Assembly (NCBI RefSeq): GCF_019457615.1
Contig: NZ_CP080414.1
Location: forward strand, 277,501 to 341,500
Reading direction: 5' to 3'
Length of the DNA stretch: 64,000 nt
DNA from: Shewanella zhangzhouensis
GTDB taxonomy: Bacteria; Pseudomonadota; Gammaproteobacteria; Enterobacterales; Shewanellaceae
The notes under the pieces: generated by a model
Database searches by the model: none
What the model was told of the DNA's origin: nothing
Seen by the model: only the letters and a program-made list of their open reading frames with translations
Part shown: piece after piece, positions 10,364 to 18,609 of the stretch
Layout of the letters: the number at the start of each line of letters is the position of its first letter
Position numbering within the stretch: position 1 is the first letter of the stretch
Translations under genes and position numbers: made by a program

Positions 10364-11587
10364 ATGGCAATCGAAAACAGCAAAACCGGCGTCAAGAAAG
10401 TAGTACTGGCCTATTCAGGCGGTCTGGACACCTCGGCCATCATTCCGTGGCTGAAAGAAAACTATGATAACTGCGAAATCGTCGCCTTCTGCGCCGACGT
10501 GGGTCAGGGTGAAGAAGAGCTGGTGGGCCTGACCGAAAAGGCCCTTGCCTCAGGCGCGAGTGAGTGTCACATAGTTGACCTGAAAGAAGAATTTGTTAAA
10601 GACTACATCTACCCCACCATAGCGACTGGTGCCATTTACGAAGGCACTTACCTGCTGGGTACCTCCATGGCCCGTCCTATCATTGCCAAGGCGCAGGTAG
10701 AAGTGGCCCGCAAAGTGGGCGCCGATGCCCTGTGCCACGGCTGTACCGGCAAGGGTAACGACCAGGTGCGTTTCGAAGGCTGTTTCGCTGCGCTGGCCCC
10801 CGACCTGAAAGTGATTGCCCCATGGCGTGAGTGGGACATGGAAAGCCGTGAAGATCTGCTGGCGTATCTCGCCGAGCGCAACATCAAGACCTCGGCCTCT
10901 GCCACCAAGATTTACAGCCGTGATGCCAACGCCTGGCACATCTCCCACGAAGGTGGTGAGCTGGAAGACCCGTGGAACGAGCCTTCCAAGCAGGTATGGA
11001 CCATGACCGTGGATCCGCTGGATGCGCCCGACGAGCCTGAGTACGTGACCCTCAAGATTGAAAATGCCCGGGTGACCGAGGTGAATGGCGAGGCCCTGAG
11101 CCCATATCAGGCGCTGATGAAGCTTAACGCCATTGCCGCACCCCACGGCGTTGGCCGTATCGACATTACCGAAAACCGCCTGGTGGGCATGAAGTCCCGC
11201 GGCTGCTACGAAACCCCCGGCGGTACCGTGATGTTTGCTGCCCTGCGCGCGGTGGAAGAGCTGGTGCTTGACAAGAGTAGCCGTGAATGGCGTGAGCAGG
11301 TTGCCGCCCGTATGGCACACCTGGTGTACGACGGCCGTTGGTTCACCCCTCTGTGTGACTCTCTGCTGGCTGCCTCCGAGTCGCTGGCGACCATGGTCAA
11401 CGGTGAGGTAGTGGTTAAGCTCTACAAGGGGCAGGCAGTGCCTGTGAAGAAGCGTTCACCCAACAGCCTCTACTCAGAAGCCTTTGCCACCTTCGGTCAG
11501 GACAGCGTGTACGATCAGAAACACGCCGAAGGTTTTATCCGTCTCTACTCGCTGGCGAGCCGTATCCGCGCTTACAACACCAAGTAA
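10364..11587 (+). CDS. argG: Argininosuccinate synthase
   Basis: 407 aa; ATP-dependent joining of citrulline and aspartate. The N-type ATP pyrophosphatase P-loop AYSGGLDTS is near the N-terminus, and GCTGKGNDQVRFE and the downstream substrate-binding segments are present. The length marks the short type found in Pseudomonas, Bacillus and Shewanella, not the approx. 447-aa E. coli type. It lies in the argCBFGH unit; a hairpin follows before argH. Confidence 0.96.
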   Translation: MAIENSKTGVKKVVLAYSGGLDTSAIIPWLKENYDNCEIVAFCADVGQGEEELVGLTEKALASGASECHIVDLKEEFVKDYIYPTIATGAIYEGTYLLGTSMARPIIAKAQVEVARKVGADALCHGCTGKGNDQVRFEGCFAALAPDLKVIAPWREWDMESREDLLAYLAERNIKTSASATKIYSRDANAWHISHEGGELEDPWNEPSKQVWTMTVDPLDAPDEPEYVTLKIENARVTEVNGEALSPYQALMKLNAIAAPHGVGRIDITENRLVGMKSRGCYETPGGTVMFAALRAVEELVLDKSSREWREQVAARMAHLVYDGRWFTPLCDSLLAASESLATMVNGEVVVKLYKGQAVPVKKRSPNSLYSEAFATFGQDSVYDQKHAEGFIRLYSLASRIRAYNTK

Positions 11588-11603
11588 GCCGCCTTGTCAG
11601 TCA

Positions 11604-11636
11604 GGGGGCCTGTTTTGGCCCCCATTCATTTTTAGT
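11604..11636 (+). terminator. GC-rich hairpin with T-rich tail between argG and argH
   Basis: GGGGGCC-TGTTTT-GGCCCCC followed by ATTCATTTTT. It may attenuate or partly end transcription, giving lower argH expression, or protect the argG 3' end. Partial terminator is an inference. Confidence 0.5.
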
Positions 11637-11668
11637 TCCGGGCGCGCCCGGGCAGAAGGAGAATTGCT

Positions 11669-13039
11669 ATGGCCTTGTGGGGCGGCAGATTTCAGGGGCA
11701 AGCCAGTGCCCTGTTCCAACTCTTTAACGATTCACTGCCGGTAGATTACCGACTGTTCGTCCAGGACGTGGAAGGCTCCATCGCCTGGGCCGATGCCATT
11801 GCCAGCGTGGGCATTTTGAATGCCGATGAATGCAGCCGCCTAAAGGCTGCCCTTTATGAGCTGCTTGAAGAAGTGGGCGAGGATGAGTCGGCCATCATCG
11901 GCAGCGGCGCCGAAGACATTCACAGCTTTGTGGAAACCAAACTGATTGAAAAGGTCGGCGACCTCGGTAAAAAACTGCATACCGGCCGTTCCCGTAACGA
12001 CCAGGTGGCCACCGACCTCAAGCTCTGGTGCAAGGCCTCTGGCGGCCTGCTGGAAACCAAGCTTACCGCCGTGGTTCAGGCCCTGCTGGCGCTGGCAAGC
12101 CGTGAGCTGGACGCCGTGATGCCCGGTTACACCCACCTGCAGCGGGCACAGCCTGTGACCTTTGGTCACTGGTGCCTGGCTTATGTGGAAATGCTGGAGC
12201 GGGACTTGTCCCGTCTTGCCGATGCTTTGAAGCGCCTTAACACCTGCCCGCTGGGCTCGGGGGCGCTGGCGGGCACTGCCTATGCCATCGACCGCCATGC
12301 ACTGGCCGCCGCGTTGGGCTTTGGCGGACCGACCCTCAACAGTCTGGATGCGGTCTCCGATCGTGACCATGTGGTGGAGCTCTGCGCCGCCGCGTCACTG
12401 TCTATGATGCACCTGTCGCGGTTGGCGGAAGATCTGATTTTCTTCAACACGGGTGAAGCCGCTTTTGTGGAGCTGGCCGATAACGTCACTTCGGGCTCGT
12501 CCCTGATGCCACAGAAGAAAAACCCCGATGCGCTTGAGCTTATCCGGGGTAAAACCGGCCGCGTCTACGGCAATCTGATGGGCATTCTCACCACCATGAA
12601 GGCGCTGCCACTGGCCTACAACAAGGACATGCAGGAAGACAAAGAAGGCCTGTTCGATACCCTGGACAGCTGGGGTATTTGTCTCGATATGGCAGCGCTG
12701 GTGCTGGAAGGTGTGAAGGTAAACCGTGACAACGCCAAGCAGGCGGCCCAGGCGGGTTACGCCAACGCCACCGAGCTTGCCGACTATCTGGTTGCCAAGG
12801 GCATGCCTTTCCGTGAGGCGCACCATGTGGTGGGCGAGGTGGTGCTGCATGCCATCAGCAAGGGACAGGCGCTGGAAGCCCTGCCACTGGCCGAGCTGCA
12901 ATCCTTTGCCGCCGTAATTGGCGATGATGTGTATCCGCACCTCAGCCTGGATGAATGCCTGGCAAAGCGCGATGTGCTGGGTGGCACCGCCATCAAGCAG
13001 GTGACAGCGGCGCTGGCTACCAAACAGCAGCAATACTGA
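11669..13039 (+). CDS. argH: Argininosuccinate lyase
   Basis: 456-aa fumarase/aspartase-superfamily enzyme; splits argininosuccinate to arginine and fumarate. The superfamily signature GSSLMPQKKNPD carries the catalytic serine, and HTGRSRNDQVATD and TPGYTHLQRAQP-like segments are in place (here MPGYTHLQRAQ). AGAAGGAG precedes the ATG. It ends at normal length, so it is not the ArgH-ArgA fusion known from Vibrio and Moritella; the N-acetylglutamate synthase must be encoded elsewhere. Last gene of the cluster. Confidence 0.95.
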   Translation: MALWGGRFQGQASALFQLFNDSLPVDYRLFVQDVEGSIAWADAIASVGILNADECSRLKAALYELLEEVGEDESAIIGSGAEDIHSFVETKLIEKVGDLGKKLHTGRSRNDQVATDLKLWCKASGGLLETKLTAVVQALLALASRELDAVMPGYTHLQRAQPVTFGHWCLAYVEMLERDLSRLADALKRLNTCPLGSGALAGTAYAIDRHALAAALGFGGPTLNSLDAVSDRDHVVELCAAASLSMMHLSRLAEDLIFFNTGEAAFVELADNVTSGSSLMPQKKNPDALELIRGKTGRVYGNLMGILTTMKALPLAYNKDMQEDKEGLFDTLDSWGICLDMAALVLEGVKVNRDNAKQAAQAGYANATELADYLVAKGMPFREAHHVVGEVVLHAISKGQALEALPLAELQSFAAVIGDDVYPHLSLDECLAKRDVLGGTAIKQVTAALATKQQQY

Positions 13040-13058
13040 GTTCTACTCAGCAGGCAAT

Positions 13059-13087
13059 AAAAAGCTCGCCATCCGGCGAGCTTTTTT
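13059..13087. terminator. Bidirectional terminator between argH and the sulfatase gene
   Basis: AGCTCGCC-ATCC-GGCGAGCT stem flanked by A-run and T-run, in the convergent gap. It works for argH (+) and the sulfatase gene (-). Confidence 0.92.
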
Positions 13088-13106
13088 GTGGGTGAATACC
13101 AGCTAT

Positions 13107-14678
13107 TTACTGCTGGGTTTTTTTCATCGCATCTTCGATGGTCTTGGTCATATCGAAGGTAGTGCCACCCTGGGTTGGTGGGTATTTCACCAGGCTTTCG
13201 ACGTGCTGCTGAATGATTTCACTCACAGGTGCCAGCATCCAGGAGACCTTCTGTGCCAGATGGCCGTTGGAGTCGACCGAGTCGTAGCTCTCGAAGGGGT
13301 CAGCCCTCAGGTTATACACCTTGGGCTTGGCAAGTGGCAGCAGGTTGTCGTAGTAGTGCTCGGCAATGGCAAAGTGGAACTTCCACGGCCCGAGACGCAC
13401 TGCTGACAGCTGGCCTTCAAAGTAGTAGAGAATATGGTCGCGGGCCGACTTGGCGCTCTTGCCGGTCCAATAATCGAGGTTGTTTACGCCGTCGATGTAC
13501 TGCTTTTTCTCTTTCAGCATACGCTGGTTCACATCGGGTATGCCCGCTGCGGCGGCCAGAGTCGTGAAGAGATCCTGATGGCCCTGAATACCGTTAAGCA
13601 CTTGCCCCGATGGGATCTTACCGGGCCAGCTGACCATGGTGGGCACACGAACACCACCCTCATAGGTGGTCATCTTCTCGCCCCGGAAGGGGGTTGTGCC
13701 ACCGTGGGGCCAGGAGGAATGCTCAGGGCCATTGTCTGTGCTGTAAACGATGATGGTGTTGTCCTTCAGGCCTCGAGATTCCAGCTCCTTGAGCAGGAAT
13801 CCGATGTCATCGTCGTGCTGCATCATACCGCTGCCGTACATGTCGTAGTCAGACGAGATGTTTTCTGCGGCGTAACGCCATTTATCGTTCAGGCGGGTGT
13901 AGAGGTGCATGCGACTGGTGTTAACCCAGGCGAAGAAGGGTTTGTCTTCCTTTACCGCCTTGTCGATAAACTTAAGGGCGGTTGGCAGCATCTCATTGCG
14001 GTCAAATTCCTTTTGCCGCTCTTGCCCCAGAGGTCCCGTATCCTCACAGCGCTGCTTACCGACCACGCCAAAGCGCGGATCCTTGGTGTTGTCGGCTTTA
14101 TCTGTGGCGTAGCAGTGGAGCACTCCGCGGGTGCCAAATTTCTTGTGATAGGCTTCCATCGAACCGGAATAGGCCTTGGCGAAGTTCTGATAATCGCGCT
14201 GCTCGTGTTCTTCCTGGGTGTTGAGGTGGTAAAGGTTACCGAAGAACTCATCAAAACCATGTACTGTGGGCAGGGCGAAGTTATGGTCGCCCAAATGGTT
14301 TTTACCGAACTGTCCGGTGGCGTAGCCGGCTTTTTTCAACACCTCAGCCAATGACGGTGACTCGGCCTTGAGGCCCAGCGCGCCGCCCGGCATGGCGACC
14401 GTGGTCATACCGCTGCGAATGGGGTATTGGCCGGTGATAAAGGCTGCCCGTCCCGCAGTGGAGCTGGGCTGGGCATAGTGGTCGGTAAAGCGGATCCCTG
14501 AGTTACCAATGCTGTCGAGGTTGGGTGTTAGGTAGCCCATGGTACCCATGCCGTATGCACTGACGTTCTGCCAACCCACATCGTCGCCAAAGATGACGAC
14601 GATATTGGGCTGCTCGGCGGCATAACTGTGGGAGGCTATTCCCATACCTATGGCCGCTGCCAAATGTTTTAACTTCAT
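13107..14678 (-). CDS. Secreted arylsulfatase-family enzyme with Ser-type active site
   Basis: 523 aa from the start at 14678 (AAGGAGC upstream). A signal peptide (MKLKHLAAAIGMGIASHSYA, cleaved before AEQPN) predicts periplasmic export. The N-terminal metal site NIVVIFGDDVGW and the motif SSTAGRAAFITGQYP identify the S1-type sulfatase superfamily. The residue to be oxidised to formylglycine is serine (about Ser73 in S-T-A-G-R) where many homologues have cysteine, which calls for an anaerobic-type maturase; that gene is directly upstream. The substrate (aryl or carbohydrate sulfate) cannot be read from the sequence. Confidence 0.9.
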   Translation of the reverse strand: MKLKHLAAAIGMGIASHSYAAEQPNIVVIFGDDVGWQNVSAYGMGTMGYLTPNLDSIGNSGIRFTDHYAQPSSTAGRAAFITGQYPIRSGMTTVAMPGGALGLKAESPSLAEVLKKAGYATGQFGKNHLGDHNFALPTVHGFDEFFGNLYHLNTQEEHEQRDYQNFAKAYSGSMEAYHKKFGTRGVLHCYATDKADNTKDPRFGVVGKQRCEDTGPLGQERQKEFDRNEMLPTALKFIDKAVKEDKPFFAWVNTSRMHLYTRLNDKWRYAAENISSDYDMYGSGMMQHDDDIGFLLKELESRGLKDNTIIVYSTDNGPEHSSWPHGGTTPFRGEKMTTYEGGVRVPTMVSWPGKIPSGQVLNGIQGHQDLFTTLAAAAGIPDVNQRMLKEKKQYIDGVNNLDYWTGKSAKSARDHILYYFEGQLSAVRLGPWKFHFAIAEHYYDNLLPLAKPKVYNLRADPFESYDSVDSNGHLAQKVSWMLAPVSEIIQQHVESLVKYPPTQGGTTFDMTKTIEDAMKKTQQ

Positions 14679-14717
14679 TACCTGCTCCTTGCGTGTTGAT
14701 AAATCCAATCCAGCTGT

Positions 14718-15977
14718 TCAGCCGGACAAACGATCACATTCCTGAATCACATGGCGATAAAACAGTGTCAGACCCTGGCAGAGGTAATGCAGCCCCGGCT
14801 CGTTGTCTGTGGTTTTTAAGAATCTGTCTTTGGGGCAATGGCCCCAGCACAATTTAAGATAGGCGCATTGCTTACACTTGGCCGGTAAATTGGCGGATTT
14901 GGCGTAACCAAAGGCTTGCTGGCGTTCGCTGAAGGCGAGATCGCCCTGATGCTCGGTACGGATATTGCCAAGGCGATATTCTGGATACACAAAGTGATCG
15001 CAGCTGTAGAGATCGCCATTGTGCTCCAACGCCATGGCTTTGCCGCACACCTGACTGGTCACACATTGCTGCGAGCCTTGGCCGGTGATCATCGACAGCA
15101 CATTTTCAAACTGATCCACAAATACCTTGCCATAATCCTTGGCAAGCCATTCGTCCCACACCCGGGTGAGAAAACGCCCCCACTGCAGCGGCGCCACCGA
15201 CCAGTCGGCCACAGCGGAGCCGGGGTTCCCCGGCAGTGCCTCGGGCGCATCCTCCCTTGGCAGGCGGGCCTTATCCCAACTGCCCGGGGCAGCGCTGACA
15301 AAGTCGGCTTTTTCCATGCCGGGAATAAACTGAATCAGCCGGGGGGTGATTTCATCGCGCAGGAAGCGATAAACCTCCAGCGGGTATTCGGCGTTGTCGC
15401 GGTTTATCACGCACAGGGCGCTGAAGGGAATTTGATGGGCATGCAGCAGGCGGGCGGCACGCACCACGGCAGCAAAAGTCTTGCCGCCGGTTTTGCTGTA
15501 CCTGTGCAGGTCGTGGAACTGTTCGGGGCCATCGATAGACAGGCCAACCAGGAATTTGTGCTGCTTGAGAAACGCACACCAGTCTTCGTCCAGCAGGGTG
15601 CCGTTGGTTTGTAGATCGTTTTCAATTTTGAGCCCGGGACGGGCATATTTTTGTTGCAGGGCAACGACTCGGCGAAAGAAGTGAAGCCCCATCAGAGTGG
15701 GTTCGCCTCCCTGCCAGCTGAATACCACCCGATCGCCGGTTTGGGCCTGAATATACTGCCGAATGTGCTGCTCGAGTACCTCATCATCCATGCGCGGTCG
15801 CTTGGGTTGACCCAGGAGCTGCTCTTTGTGCAGGTAAAAACAGTAGCGGCAGTCGAGGTTGCACTGGGCACCACTTGGCTTAATCATGGTGTGGAAGCGG
15901 TACTGGCTTCCGGTGACGTGTTTGGCCCGCTTAAGTGCGGGGAACTCAGTTACGGTAACAACATCAATTGCAGTCAC
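14718..15977 (-). CDS. Anaerobic sulfatase-maturating enzyme (radical SAM, AtsB/AslB type)
   Basis: 419 aa. The N-terminal radical-SAM cluster motif CNLDCRYC sits in the family context KPSGAQCNLDCRYCFYL. The C-terminal SPASM-like part has further Cys groups for two extra [4Fe-4S] clusters (CGKAMALEHNGDLYSCDHF and CKQCAYLKLCWGHCPKDRF). Such enzymes convert Ser or Cys in the sulfatase active site to formylglycine before export. It is first in a two-gene unit, 39 bases before the sulfatase start, so the neighbour is the obvious substrate. Confidence 0.92.
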   Translation of the reverse strand: MTAIDVVTVTEFPALKRAKHVTGSQYRFHTMIKPSGAQCNLDCRYCFYLHKEQLLGQPKRPRMDDEVLEQHIRQYIQAQTGDRVVFSWQGGEPTLMGLHFFRRVVALQQKYARPGLKIENDLQTNGTLLDEDWCAFLKQHKFLVGLSIDGPEQFHDLHRYSKTGGKTFAAVVRAARLLHAHQIPFSALCVINRDNAEYPLEVYRFLRDEITPRLIQFIPGMEKADFVSAAPGSWDKARLPREDAPEALPGNPGSAVADWSVAPLQWGRFLTRVWDEWLAKDYGKVFVDQFENVLSMITGQGSQQCVTSQVCGKAMALEHNGDLYSCDHFVYPEYRLGNIRTEHQGDLAFSERQQAFGYAKSANLPAKCKQCAYLKLCWGHCPKDRFLKTTDNEPGLHYLCQGLTLFYRHVIQECDRLSG

Positions 15978-16138
15978 GCATCAGCTCCATCCCTGTGTTG
16001 AGTTAAGATAAAGCTCGCTTTTTTTTTGACCTGTGCCAAGCAAATTCGGCGGCTTAACATCTACATATTGCAGGGGCTTTGCTCAATTGCTTAACCGTTT
16101 GGCGTAAATCATGCTTCTGACTGAGGCTTGAAAGGCGT

Positions 16139-16162
16139 AAAAAAGCCCGCTGATGCGGGCTT
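16139..16162 (-). terminator. Terminator of the acyl-CoA ligase gene
   Basis: GCCCGC-TGAT-GCGGGC stem. Read on the minus strand it is followed by a run of six T, and it lies about 30 bases after the ligase stop codon. Confidence 0.85.
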
Positions 16163-16188
16163 GTCTCTTTGTGGCTGGTGGCGGCGAC

Positions 16189-17844
16189 TCAGATCTCGTC
16201 TTCCCACACCACCTTTGCGCCACGCACACCATCGACCTTGGCGCTGTATCTGGCTTCCAGCACATGGCGCTTGATTTTCAGCGTTGGGGTGAGCACGTCG
16301 TTTTCAATGGTCCAGGGCGCGTTAACCACCACCACGGCATCCACGGTTTCGTGTGATTCCAGATGAGGATTCACGGCATCCAGGGTGGCCTTGATGGAAG
16401 TGCGAACCTCTTCCCGGGCTTGCAGGGTGGCACCGTCTGACAGCTGCACCAGTGCTATGGGGTGAGGCAGGCCAGAGCCAATCACACAAATCAGCTCCAC
16501 ATGAGGGTCCTGAGCGAGCTTGCGCTCGATGGGCACAGGCGCCACGTATTTACCCTTGGCGGTTTTGAAGTTGTCTTTCACCCGGCCCGTGATGCTGACA
16601 CAGCCATCTTCATCGATGGCACAGAGATCGCCGGTATGGAAGAAACCATCTTCATCGAAGGCGGCAGCCGAGGCTTCGGGCTGCTGGTAGTAACCGCTCA
16701 TCAGTCCGGGACTCTTGACCATGAGTTCACCACTTTCGCTGCGACGCACCAGACAGCCTTCCACGGGCTTACCCACGGTGCCGATTTTGCGCTCATCAAA
16801 GGGATAATTGATGATGGAGTAGGCACAGTTTTCGGTCATGCCCCAGGCCTCACAGATGTTCAGCCCGATGCTGTGGTACCACTGAATGAGTGATGGCGGG
16901 ATTGGCGCAGAGCCCGAACCCAGCAGGCGACACTTATCCAAGCCAAGTCCCTTGTGAATTTTGCGTTTTACCAGATAGCTGATGAGGGGCAGCTTGAGCA
17001 GGAAATTGAGCTTATCGAAGCCCACCTTGTCGATAATGTTTTTCTGAAACAGGGTCCACAGACGTGGCACCGAGAAGAATACGGTTGGGCGCATGCGCTG
17101 CACGTCGGCGACGAAGGTATCCAGGCTCTCGACAAAGGCCACGGCGCTGCCGGAATAGAAAGATGAACCTTCGATGGCAACCCGCTCGGTGATATGGGCC
17201 AGTGGCAGGTATGAAAGCAATCTATCGTCACCGTCGGTCTTGAGATCGCGCACCACCGCGGTACAGGTCCAGCAATAGCTGCCAAAGGTTTGAATGGCAC
17301 CCTTGGGGCTGCCGGTGGAGCCCGAGGTGTAAATCAGCGTCATGGTATCTTCCATGGCAGGCAGCGGCGCGTCTGTCAGCGGTTGCCCCATCGTCATCAA
17401 CTGGTCCCAGCCATATTGGGTCGGCATGGTGTCGTAGGGGAAAGACATGCGCAAAATACTGCCGCCAACACCGGCTTCCTGCTCGGCCCAGTGGTCCAGC
17501 TTACCGATAAAAATGGCCTTGGCACCGCTGTGCTCCAGCACGTAGCGGATGGTATCGGCATTGGCAGTGGGGTAGATGGGTACGCTGATATAACCGCCGT
17601 GCATTAACGCCAGATCGGTAATAAACCACTCGGCGCAGTTCTTGGACAGCACGGCGACCTTGTCTCCGGGCACCAGGCCAAGATGCCTGAGTGAGCCGGC
17701 AATTTGCTCCATCTGGCGTTTCACATCCCGCCAACTGAAGTCACGGTATTGGCCGTTTACCGGCTGGCGCAAGTAAACCTTGTCACCCTGGGTTTGCACC
17801 CAATGGTCGAGCATCTCTACAGGAGTCTTGATAGTGGCTTGCAT
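16189..17844 (-). CDS. AMP-dependent long-chain acyl-CoA synthetase (FAA1 type)
   Basis: 551 aa; adenylate-forming enzyme that activates a fatty acid with ATP and CoA. Motifs: the P-loop-like IYTSGSTGSPKG, ICEAWGMTE, and TGDLCAIDEDGCVSITGR with the hinge region, followed by the catalytic lysine region FKTAKGKYVAP. The start at 17844 (MQATIKTP) has GGAAG 5 bases before it; an ATG at 17856 is also possible. Its promoter carries an 18-bp perfect palindrome. FAA1-type ligases (COG1022) differ from E. coli FadD; chain-length preference is not evident. Confidence 0.88.
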   Translation of the reverse strand: MQATIKTPVEMLDHWVQTQGDKVYLRQPVNGQYRDFSWRDVKRQMEQIAGSLRHLGLVPGDKVAVLSKNCAEWFITDLALMHGGYISVPIYPTANADTIRYVLEHSGAKAIFIGKLDHWAEQEAGVGGSILRMSFPYDTMPTQYGWDQLMTMGQPLTDAPLPAMEDTMTLIYTSGSTGSPKGAIQTFGSYCWTCTAVVRDLKTDGDDRLLSYLPLAHITERVAIEGSSFYSGSAVAFVESLDTFVADVQRMRPTVFFSVPRLWTLFQKNIIDKVGFDKLNFLLKLPLISYLVKRKIHKGLGLDKCRLLGSGSAPIPPSLIQWYHSIGLNICEAWGMTENCAYSIINYPFDERKIGTVGKPVEGCLVRRSESGELMVKSPGLMSGYYQQPEASAAAFDEDGFFHTGDLCAIDEDGCVSITGRVKDNFKTAKGKYVAPVPIERKLAQDPHVELICVIGSGLPHPIALVQLSDGATLQAREEVRTSIKATLDAVNPHLESHETVDAVVVVNAPWTIENDVLTPTLKIKRHVLEARYSAKVDGVRGAKVVWEDEI

Positions 17845-17889
17845 CGCTACTTCCATCTTGTTTGTTATCTTTATCGGCGTTAAATCGGT

Positions 17890-17907
17890 GTTAAACGCGC
17901 GTTTAAC
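17890..17907. promoter_or_regulatory. Perfect 18-bp palindrome upstream of the acyl-CoA ligase
   Basis: GTTAAACGCGCGTTTAAC, 45 bases before the ligase start. It resembles the AAACG..CGTTT type of site bound by the TetR-family regulator PsrA that represses fatty-acid degradation genes in Shewanella and Pseudomonas. The assignment to PsrA is from memory of that motif and from the target gene. Confidence 0.6.
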
Positions 17908-18609
17908 TTCCAGTATGTCTATTTTTCTCCGGCCTCGCAAATGGTTTCACGCTGCCCGGATGTGGGGATGGACGGCGCTCTCCCCATCCCGAATCATCAA
18001 ATCAACAGGCCTTTAAAATCATTTGGTTAGCATGATGACAGTGTCGAGTTAACTCAAGAGACAGCGGTTGCCTGTTTCGCTTTACATCCACCTATTCCTA
18101 GCGTGATCGAGGTTGATGAATAGCGCTGGTCTAAGAATCATACAGATTCTGGCAGCAGAGGCGCGTTCACTCCACCGGGCAAGGGCTAACAATCGCGGCT
18201 GAACCCGATTGTCATAACGGCCGATTAGTCTGCCAGGTGGGCATGTAACATAATGCAGTACAAAAGCCGTTTTCAGGTGGATTTTTATTGTGCGTTTTCA
18301 TCAAAGATAACCGGACCGCCAGTTTCTATTTCCTATTCGTATTGCGCCACTGATGGCCAGGGATAAGCACTAAGCACCCAATGTACTCTACTGCTTTTAC
18401 TTTTATTTATAGACGTACCCTATACAACTTAATAAGCAGACTCTTAATCTTAATCTTTGATTTACAAAAAATATTAAAATGAATAACATTCGTGCGGGAT
18501 TTTTACTGGCGCATGTTTCTTTTAATAGCAACGCGCCAGTAACAATAAGGACCGGTATCCGGAAGATATCATTGTGCTGGCTTTCAAACTGGCACTTAAG
18601 GAGCGTTTT
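17908..18609. other. About 700-base gene-free stretch
   Basis: No convincing coding sequence on either strand. The right part is AT-rich (18400-18500) and holds the promoter of the lipoprotein gene at 18610 and the inverted repeat at 18503-18542. I recognise nothing at 17941-18400. Confidence 0.6.
18503..18542 (+). repeat. 10-bp inverted repeat in the 5' leader of the lipoprotein gene
   Basis: TTACTGGCGC (18503-18512) and GCGCCAGTAA (18533-18542), perfect arms separated by 20 bases, about 70 bases before the start codon. Could fold in the mRNA leader or be an operator. Confidence 0.55.

Noticed and set aside
11669..13039. ArgH-ArgA fusion as in Vibrio
   Set aside because: The gene ends at 456 codons with a stop and terminator; there is no acetyltransferase extension.
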